Assembly: GCA_018610095.1 (NCBI GenBank)
Contig: JAHEOB010000106.1
Location: forward strand, 1-5,217
Origin: Halothece sp. MAG
GTDB taxonomy: Bacteria > Cyanobacteriota > Cyanobacteriia > Cyanobacteriales > Rubidibacteraceae
DNA length: 5,217 bases
Direction: 5' to 3'
This document shows, piece after piece, positions 1 to 4,289 of the stretch; the stretch's first letter is position 1; every line of letters begins with the position of its first letter. The notes below the pieces were generated by a model. It was not told where the DNA came from and made no database searches. It saw only the letters and a list, made by a program, of their open reading frames with translations. The position numbers were made by a program, and so were the translations under genes.

Positions 1-2
1 AT

Positions 3-1361
3 CAACGCCAAGGTGAAGATAATTGGGAAAAATGGCATCGCCTTTCGCGATTTTTACTGCTATCTTACGGCGTTACTGCAAAATTAGAAACCCCTTCCGG
101 TGATCGGATTTTACTGCGCTCTGCCCCTTCAGCAGGCGGATTATATCCTGCAGAAGTCTATCTTATTGTTCGGGAATTAAGTTTTTTACCCCCTGGATTA
201 TATAACTATCATTCCCCCAGTCATACTTTAGTTCACTTTTGGGAAGATTCCGTTTGGTCTAATTTAGAGGCTGCTTGTTTTTGGCATTTTAGCTTAGAAA
301 ATACTGAGATCGCGATCGCGGTTTCTTCAATTTTTTATCGTTCTGCTTGGCGATATGAAGATCGGGCGTATCGACGGATTTTTCTTGATACTGGACACTT
401 ATTAGGCAACTTTGAATTAGCAGGAGATTTATGTGATTATCGCCCTCATTTAATCGGGGGATTTCATGATGATGCCATGAATGAACTGCTTTATTTCAAT
501 CCTCAACAAGAAGGGGTGATTGCCGTTTGTGCGTTAGCAGATTTATTACAAATTAATCAAAACTTACCCCAAACAAAAACGGTTTTACCCTCAAAGGCTA
601 ATCGTAATTTTCCTTCTCATATCCCTGACGGCGAATTATTATATTATCTCCATGAAAGAACAAAAATCGACACTGAACCTAAAACCAATCCCAAACAGTT
701 ACAAGAAAGTGCTAAGGAAGACAAGTATAATTTTCCTTTTTGCTTAGAAGTTTCTACTAAAACTGATCCCATTGATTGGGGAGAAAACTTAGAGGGTTTA
801 CAAAAAACGATTCTAAAACGCCGTTCCACTCGTGGTTATAACGGACAAAATATTACGTTAGAAGCATTAAAGCAACTGCTGAGTTTTACCTATCAAACGC
901 AAGACTATTGGCGACAAGGATTGGATGCTTCTCCCGATTTTTTTGATATCAATTTAATTTCTACATTTGTAGCCGTCACAGGAGTAACTAATTTAGAAGA
1001 AGGATGTTATTATTATGCTCCCCATATGCAAGAATTACGACAAATTCGCTTTAAAAATTTCAGCAGAGAACTCCATTATTTGTGTTTAGGACAAAATTTG
1101 GGGCGAGATGCTGCTGCTATCGTATTTCATACAGCCGATTTAAAACAAGCCATTCGTTTATACGGCGATCGCGCTTATCGTTATTTACACATGGATGCAG
1201 GACATTTAGGACAACGTCTTAATTTAGCAGCAATTTATCTAGAATTAGGAGTCAGTGGAATTGCAGGCTTTTTTGATGATCAAGTCAATGAAGTGCTAGG
1301 GATTCCTGAAGATGAAGCCGTTTTATATATTACCACATTAGGGCAACCGCGAAACGACTAA
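3..1361 (+). CDS. SagB/ThcOx-type tandem nitroreductase-fold oxidoreductase (5' partial)
   Basis: This is the C-terminal 452 residues of an FMN-dependent oxidoreductase with two nitroreductase-like domains. The frame has no stop from position 3, so the true start is left of the window; the ATG at 477 lies mid-protein (residue 159 of the visible part). The first domain (about residues 1-185) has the flavin-binding stretch RSAPSAGGLYPAEVYL at 39-54. A linker of about 70 residues follows. The second domain (about 260-450) opens with RRSTRGY at 273-279 and ends near YITTLGQPRND. The second domain has no obvious copy of the PSAGGLYP motif, so flavin binding may depend on the two halves together. 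Known relatives oxidise azolines to azoles in peptide natural products, but many cyanobacterial stand-alone copies have no known substrate. No YcaO or precursor peptide gene is visible. Family assignment is firm; substrate is unknown. Confidence 0.87.
   Translation, partial: QRQGEDNWEKWHRLSRFLLLSYGVTAKLETPSGDRILLRSAPSAGGLYPAEVYLIVRELSFLPPGLYNYHSPSHTLVHFWEDSVWSNLEAACFWHFSLENTEIAIAVSSIFYRSAWRYEDRAYRRIFLDTGHLLGNFELAGDLCDYRPHLIGGFHDDAMNELLYFNPQQEGVIAVCALADLLQINQNLPQTKTVLPSKANRNFPSHIPDGELLYYLHERTKIDTEPKTNPKQLQESAKEDKYNFPFCLEVSTKTDPIDWGENLEGLQKTILKRRSTRGYNGQNITLEALKQLLSFTYQTQDYWRQGLDASPDFFDINLISTFVAVTGVTNLEEGCYYYAPHMQELRQIRFKNFSRELHYLCLGQNLGRDAAAIVFHTADLKQAIRLYGDRAYRYLHMDAGHLGQRLNLAAIYLELGVSGIAGFFDDQVNEVLGIPEDEAVLYITTLGQPRND
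312..319. repeat. HIP1 octamer GCGATCGC (one of four copies)
   Basis: Perfect palindromic octamer GCGATCGC. Further perfect copies lie at 1165-1172, 1963-1970 and 3767-3774. This octamer is strongly over-represented in many cyanobacterial genomes. None of the four lies within the TnpB insertion (about 1999-3385). Confidence 0.9.
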
Positions 1362-1413
1362 TCTTAACAGTATCCTAAAACTTTAATTGTTATCGTCGCC
1401 TAAGCAAATTGAT

Positions 1414-1417
1414 GGAG
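1414..1417 (+). promoter_or_regulatory. Shine-Dalgarno deciding the start of the membrane protein
   Basis: GGAG lies 8 nt before the ATG at 1426. The longer in-frame alternative, a TTG at 1387, has no such site in front of it and would add 13 polar residues before the hydrophobic start. The ATG at 1426 is therefore preferred. Confidence 0.75.
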
Positions 1418-1425
1418 ATAAAGCG

Positions 1426-2013
1426 ATGACTGCTTTGATTGTTTTAACGTTACGTTTATTGCTTGGTTTACTCACCTTGAAATTTTTTATTGCTTTAGAA
1501 CCAGTTGCCTCTTTCTTTCTAAGAGGTTATCAAGAAATAAGTAATCAGTCTTATTTGGAATTTTTATCTATTTTTGGTAAACCCTTTTTGACGTTCTTTT
1601 TTTTTGCTTACATTGTCCTTCCCATTCTGTTTGATACTTTAAATAAAAATCTTGATAAGAAAACTTTGATTACCATTATAGTTAAATTAGGTTTCTTAGC
1701 CATCTTTAGTGTTTGCTTTAATTTATTAGGATTAAGTGTGTTTATTATCAATACTTCATGGGTTTGGATTGGTGTAATATATGCTTATATGATTGTTTTG
1801 TATTTTAGCGTTTTAGGGGAATTAAAACCAGTTCTATTTTTAGAAGAACCACGATACTTTTTAGTGGATCTCAGAGAAAGAACCAGTCTTAAAGTGTTTT
1901 TACAATTTTTACCATTATTCGTCTTTTTGTTTATTGTTTCTTGGTATTTAGCTAATGAGAACGCGATCGCGCAGGCACAACAAACCTTACAATCTTACCG
2001 AAAGTCGCCGTAA
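1426..2013 (+). CDS. Small polytopic membrane protein, unknown function; C-terminus probably altered by IS insertion
   Basis: A 195-residue, very hydrophobic protein that I do not recognise. About five membrane segments can be seen: residues 4-24, 50-70, 81-105, 110-130 and 157-176, with short charged links (for example NKNLDKK at 73-79 and DLRERTS at 148-154). There is no signal peptidase site, catalytic motif or known transporter signature. It follows the SagB-type gene after 64 bp on the same strand and could share its transcript, but nothing shows a joint function. The final residues (RKSP and stop) appear to be encoded by the left end of the tnpB element. If the element starts after TTAC at 1995-1998, the uninterrupted gene would have read on into the sequence now at 3386 and stopped a few codons later. 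The body of the protein is intact, so it is probably still functional. The start at 1426 rests on its ribosome site. Confidence 0.75.
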   Translation: MTALIVLTLRLLLGLLTLKFFIALEPVASFFLRGYQEISNQSYLEFLSIFGKPFLTFFFFAYIVLPILFDTLNKNLDKKTLITIIVKLGFLAIFSVCFNLLGLSVFIINTSWVWIGVIYAYMIVLYFSVLGELKPVLFLEEPRYFLVDLRERTSLKVFLQFLPLFVFLFIVSWYLANENAIAQAQQTLQSYRKSP

Positions 2014-2037
2014 AGCCTCTCTCCTTTAGGAAAAGGA
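2012..2037 (+). repeat. Left-end hairpin of the IS with AAAG guide
   Basis: AAAG (2012-2015) is followed by a stem TCCTTT (2022-2027) and AAAGGA (2032-2037) with a 4-nt loop. An alternative fold uses a smaller TCC/GGA stem with loop TTTA, which resembles the right-end hairpin. There is no T-run after it, so it is unlikely to be a terminator for the upstream gene. A second short stem, GGACT/AGTCC, lies at 2057-2071. Confidence 0.6.
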
Positions 2038-2076
2038 TATAAGGTGAGTGAGTTGAGGACTTCGATAGTCCGATAA

Positions 2077-2105
2077 TGAACAAACTTTTTCAGTTGTGCT
2101 ATAAT
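2077..2105 (+). promoter_or_regulatory. tnpB promoter with extended -10
   Basis: A perfect -10 box TATAAT (2100-2105) is preceded by TGC at 2097-2099, making a consensus extended -10. With 17-bp spacing the -35 position is TGAACA (2077-2082), 4 of 6 to TTGACA. Transcription would start near 2112, giving a leader of only about 20 nt before the tnpB ATG. It lies inside the insertion, so the element carries its own promoter. Confidence 0.7.
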
Positions 2106-2109
2106 TAAG

Positions 2110-2131
2110 TTACGCTAATGAGGTGGCGTAA
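2110..2131 (+). promoter_or_regulatory. Dyad framing the tnpB ribosome binding site
   Basis: TTACGC (2110-2115) and GCGTAA (2126-2131) form a perfect 6-bp inverted repeat whose 10-nt loop holds the Shine-Dalgarno GAGGTG (2120-2125). The right arm ends directly against the ATG at 2132. It could be an RNA hairpin that dampens tnpB translation, or an operator overlapping the transcription start. The dyad is seen directly; the role is inferred. Confidence 0.5.
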
Positions 2132-3346
2132 ATGTTTGTGATTGAGTATAAAGTAAAGGCTAAAAAACACCAATACTCGGCCATTGATGAGGCAATTCGG
2201 ACGACTCAGTTTGTTCGCAATAAGTGTCTCCGTCATTGGATGGATAGTCAAGGTGTTAACAAATATGACCTTAGCAAACTGTGTAAGCAGTTAGGTAATG
2301 AGTTTGACTTTGCTAAAAAACTTAATTCACAAGCAAGACAAGCTGCCTCTGAACGTGCTTGGTCTGCGATCCATCTCTTTTATCGGAATTGTAAAGCGGG
2401 AATTAAAGGCAAGAAAGGCTATCCCCAGTTTCAAAAAAATAACCGCTCTGTCGAATATAAGACAACAGGTTGGAAACTTGATCCTAATACCAAAAAGCAC
2501 ATCATTTTTACCGATAAAAACAATATCGGTCGAGTGAAGTTGATTGGTAGCCGAGATATCTACTTTTACTCAAAAGAGCAAATTAGACGAGTTCGATTGG
2601 TTAGACGTGCTGACGGTTATTACTGTCAGTTCTGTATAAACGTAGATGTCACTAAAAAAGTAGAACCAACCCAACAAGCCATAGGTTTAGATGTGGGTTT
2701 GACTGATTTCTACACTGACAGCAAGGGGCATAAAGAACCTAATCCTCGTTTTTTCCGTAAAGGAGAACAGGAGTTAAAACGACTACAACGTCGTCTATCC
2801 CGTAAGCAAAAAGGTTCATCCAATCGCAAAAAAGCAAGACAACGATTAGCTAAGAAACACCTAAGAATAAGTAGGCAACGTAGTGAACACGCCAAGAGAG
2901 TGGCGCGTTGCGTAACCCTATCTAACGATGTGGTCGCCTATGAAGACTTACAGGTTAGAAACTTAGTCAAAAATCATAATCTTGCTAAGTCGATCTCGGA
3001 TGTTGGTTGGTATCAATTTCGTGTCTGGTTGGAATACTTTGGCAATAAGTTTGGTAAAGTAACGGTAGCAGTACCACCTCAATACACAAGCCAAAAGTGT
3101 TCTAATTGTGGACGAATTGTAAAGAAAGCATTGTCAACACGGACTCATACCTGTGTTTGTGGACATACTTTAGACCGTGACCATAACGCTGCTATAAATA
3201 TCTTGAGAGAAGGACTCCGTACCACGGGGCACGTGGAAACGGCAGGGCTAGACTCTGAAAACGCTTGGGGAGATTCAGCCTCTACTCCAGTTGCTTCCGA
3301 GCAATTGGGGCAAGCCGAGTCGTCTGCTGACCAAGTCAGTAGTTAG
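2132..3346 (+). CDS. tnpB: TnpB, RNA-guided RuvC endonuclease of an IS200/IS605 element
   Basis: A 404-residue full-length TnpB. The N-terminal part (1-175) has the family's wedge and helical regions, including GKKGYPQFQK at 93-102. The RuvC nuclease residues are D187 in GLDVGLTDF, E271 in AYEDLQVRN and the Asp pair D348/D350 in DRDHNAAINI. Between the last two lies a zinc finger with C323, C326, C341 and C343. A basic helical stretch (about 210-258) sits between the first two motifs. All catalytic positions are intact, with no frameshift. TnpB proteins bind an RNA made from the 3' end of their own gene and cut DNA matching its guide, which favours retention of the element. The tail after residue 362 is unlike a folded domain and overlaps the predicted guide RNA, which would constrain it. 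The start at ATG 2132 is supported by GAGGTG 6 nt upstream. Confidence 0.95.
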   Translation: MFVIEYKVKAKKHQYSAIDEAIRTTQFVRNKCLRHWMDSQGVNKYDLSKLCKQLGNEFDFAKKLNSQARQAASERAWSAIHLFYRNCKAGIKGKKGYPQFQKNNRSVEYKTTGWKLDPNTKKHIIFTDKNNIGRVKLIGSRDIYFYSKEQIRRVRLVRRADGYYCQFCINVDVTKKVEPTQQAIGLDVGLTDFYTDSKGHKEPNPRFFRKGEQELKRLQRRLSRKQKGSSNRKKARQRLAKKHLRISRQRSEHAKRVARCVTLSNDVVAYEDLQVRNLVKNHNLAKSISDVGWYQFRVWLEYFGNKFGKVTVAVPPQYTSQKCSNCGRIVKKALSTRTHTCVCGHTLDRDHNAAINILREGLRTTGHVETAGLDSENAWGDSASTPVASEQLGQAESSADQVSS

Positions 3347-3401
3347 AACCAAGAATCCCCACGCCTTTAGGCTGGGGAGTGTCAATTAAATTCTGGATTC
3401 T
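3222..3401 (+). ncRNA. Predicted omega RNA (reRNA) scaffold and guide
   Basis: The 3' end of tnpB and the IS right end hold a run of stable stem-loops. CCACG/CGTGG is at 3222-3236. An 11-bp stem with two G-U pairs is at 3285-3310, loop TCCG. An 8-bp stem with one G-U pair is at 3324-3342, loop CAA. The right-end hairpin is at 3357-3377. In characterised TnpB systems the scaffold ends at the IS terminus and the guide is the flanking DNA. Here the guide would start at 3386 with TTAAATTCTGGATTCT. The 5' end of the RNA and the guide length (taken as 16 nt) are estimates; the stems themselves are seen directly. Confidence 0.68.
3353..3385 (+). repeat. Right-end hairpin of the IS with GAAT guide and TCAA cleavage site
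   Basis: GAAT (3353-3356) abuts a stem CCCCA/TGGGG with a single bulged C at 3362, then GCC/GGC around the loop TTTA (3366-3369). TCAA follows at 3382-3385. The order guide, hairpin, cleavage site is that of IS608-type right ends. It could also stop transcription weakly, but there is no T-run after it. Confidence 0.72.
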
Positions 3402-3415
3402 AAAAGGCTAGATTT

Positions 3416-3598
3416 TTATCTTGGCGATGAGTCTTGAGAAGGGTGCTGATTCATGGAGGTTTCACCCATTTCTTCCTCCACAGGGGCGGGGGCTAACATA
3501 TCTTCAGGAAGGAAAATGCGGGAACTCACTGCTAAAAGGGCAATAACAAAAGTTAGAACAATTAACAAGGGAATAATATAAGCGCGAATAATACTCAT
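3416..3598 (-). CDS. 60-residue single-helix membrane protein downstream of panD
   Basis: A short protein with one clear membrane helix at about residues 6-26 (AYIIPLLIVLTFVIALLAVS). A short basic point at R27 follows, then a proline- and acid-rich tail (LPEDMLAPAPVEEEMGE at 30-46) ending in a polar Ser/Pro stretch. It begins 39 bp after the panD stop on the same strand and is probably cotranscribed. The ATG at 3598 has no strong Shine-Dalgarno, which is common in cyanobacteria. I do not recognise the family and assign no function. The balance of a strong helix with an orderly charged tail, together with its place behind panD, argues for a real gene rather than a chance frame. It faces the tnpB element tail to tail; before the insertion its convergent neighbour would have been the membrane-protein gene now ending at 2013. 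Confidence 0.68.
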   Translation of the reverse strand: MSIIRAYIIPLLIVLTFVIALLAVSSRIFLPEDMLAPAPVEEEMGETSMNQHPSQDSSPR

Positions 3599-3637
3599 AA
3601 CAAGATAGCAGGTTAGCTATTTCTAGTTTAAATGGTG

Positions 3638-4018
3638 TTAGACCCAAACACTCGATTGAGTTAGTATGGGATCAATCGGTCGATTGTCTTCATCGACAAA
3701 CACAATTTGAGGCTCATGATGTTTGACTTCTTCTGGTGTGAGCAATCCATAGGTAAGGATAATTAAGCGATCGCCGGCTTCCCCAAATCGAGCAGCAGCA
3801 CCATTGAGTTCAATGCGACCAGAATTGGCTTCTAGCCCGATCGCGTAGGTCATTAACCGCGCTCCTGTGGTAATATTAAGCACTTGTACCTGTTCATGGG
3901 GATAGATATTGGCAGCCTCTAATAGCGTTTGATCAATGCCAATACTCCCCATATAGTACAAATTACTATCACTGAGACGACAATTATGAATTTTCCCTAA
4001 TAAAAAGGTACGCTGCAT
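3638..4018 (-). CDS. panD: Aspartate 1-decarboxylase (pyruvoyl-dependent)
   Basis: PanD converts L-aspartate to beta-alanine, which PanC joins to pantoate to make pantothenate, the precursor of CoA. It acts as a cytosolic tetramer. The 126-residue length is normal. The self-cleavage site is G24-S25 (YMGSIGID at 22-29); Ser25 becomes the pyruvoyl cofactor. Other conserved positions match the E. coli enzyme in numbering: K9, H11, R54, T57, Y58 and N72 (NGAAAR at 72-77). The residue before Gly24 is Met rather than the Glu of E. coli; I believe such a change is usual in cyanobacterial sequences, from memory. The protein is complete, starting MQRTFLLGKIH. Upstream is a 270-bp gap with strong inverted repeats that may regulate it, and downstream is a small membrane-protein gene likely on the same transcript. 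Confidence 0.95.
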   Translation of the reverse strand: MQRTFLLGKIHNCRLSDSNLYYMGSIGIDQTLLEAANIYPHEQVQVLNITTGARLMTYAIGLEANSGRIELNGAAARFGEAGDRLIILTYGLLTPEEVKHHEPQIVFVDEDNRPIDPILTQSSVWV

Positions 4019-4288
4019 ATAAGGTCAACTAACTGAAACAACCAAAATATCTCCCTGATCCTAGCAAGTTTTGTAAGTGATGTTGATGCTTTTAGCATGA
4101 GGGCTGAGAATCTTACGACTAAAATTTTAATTTAGTCAGTAGATGGAGTTCACGGGACGCCGGAACTAAATTCCGACGACGACGCCTTATGAATCAGCCC
4201 ATCTGCGGTATAACAGGAACGGTTATCAGAATATTTTATCTACAATGGCATCTTAGAAAACAGCATGGGAATATTTATCGAAATCTCC
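4019..4288 (-). other. Intergenic region upstream of panD, rich in inverted repeats
   Basis: No gene is visible in this 270-bp stretch, which must contain the panD leader and probably its promoter. It is packed with inverted repeats. ATGCT/AGCAT is at 4086-4098. GACTAAA/TTTAGTC is at 4117-4137. AGTTC-CGG/CCG-GAACT with one bulged A is at 4147-4167. CGGAA/TTCCG at 4161-4175 competes with the previous stem. ATAAC/GTTAT is at 4210-4226. Two longer-range pairs enclose the middle ones: GGGCTGA (4101-4107) with TCAGCCC (4194-4200), and AGATGG (4141-4146) with CCATCT (4199-4204). These last two exclude each other because they share 4199-4200. No convincing promoter stands out; TAAAAT near 4236-4241 on the minus strand is a weak candidate -10. 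Confidence 0.55.
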
Positions 4289-4289
4289 C
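4267..4289 (-). terminator. Possible weak terminator after the antiporter gene
   Basis: On the minus strand GGGA/TCCC and ATTT/AAAT form an 8-bp stem with a small internal loop and loop CGAT, beginning at the antiporter stop codon. Only a short, interrupted T-run (GTTTTC) follows at some distance, so termination is uncertain. Confidence 0.25.

Larger units (their letters stand above)
1999..3385 (+). mobile_element. IS200/IS605-type element with tnpB only (IS608-like ends)
   Basis: The element is bounded by a TTAC at 1995-1998 (left flank) and TCAA at 3382-3385 (right terminus). The left end has AAAG at 2012-2015 just before an imperfect hairpin. The right end has GAAT at 3353-3356 just before a hairpin at 3357-3377. 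In IS608 the transposase TnpA cuts after TTAC and TCAA, and the internal tetranucleotides AAAG and GAAT guide those cuts; all four match here. Both hairpins share the core CCTTTAGG (2023-2030 and 3364-3371). There is no terminal inverted repeat or target duplication, as expected for this family. No tnpA is present, so movement would need a Y1 transposase supplied from elsewhere. A second TTAC at 1987-1990 is an alternative left boundary, but it leaves a longer gap to the hairpin. Confidence 0.72.

Noticed and set aside
644..829. 61-residue minus-strand frame
   Set aside because: It lies wholly within the oxidoreductase gene on the other strand and has no family features.
477..1361. Separate gene starting at ATG 477
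   Set aside because: The same frame is open without a stop back to position 3 and encodes the first flavin domain of the same protein. There is no ribosome site before 477.
1387..1425. TTG start at 1387 for the membrane protein
   Set aside because: It adds a polar extension without a ribosome site, while ATG 1426 has GGAG at 8 nt and begins the first membrane helix.
2016..2044. Left-end hairpin as a rho-independent terminator of the membrane-protein gene
   Set aside because: No T-run follows, and its position and shared CCTTTAGG core fit an IS end better.
2110..2113. TTAC at 2110-2113 as the IS left cleavage site
   Set aside because: It lies downstream of the AAAG guide, left hairpin and tnpB promoter, so it cannot be the outer boundary.
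2298..2537. 79-residue plus-strand frame inside tnpB
   Set aside because: It is a frame shadow of the intact TnpB reading frame.
2710..2895. 61-residue cysteine- and arginine-rich minus-strand frame
   Set aside because: It is antisense to the Lys/Arg-rich stretch of tnpB; its composition is explained by that.
3391..3415. TCTA/TAGA stem plus TTTTT as a terminator after the IS
   Set aside because: A stem of only 4 bp is too weak to claim, although the T-run is real.
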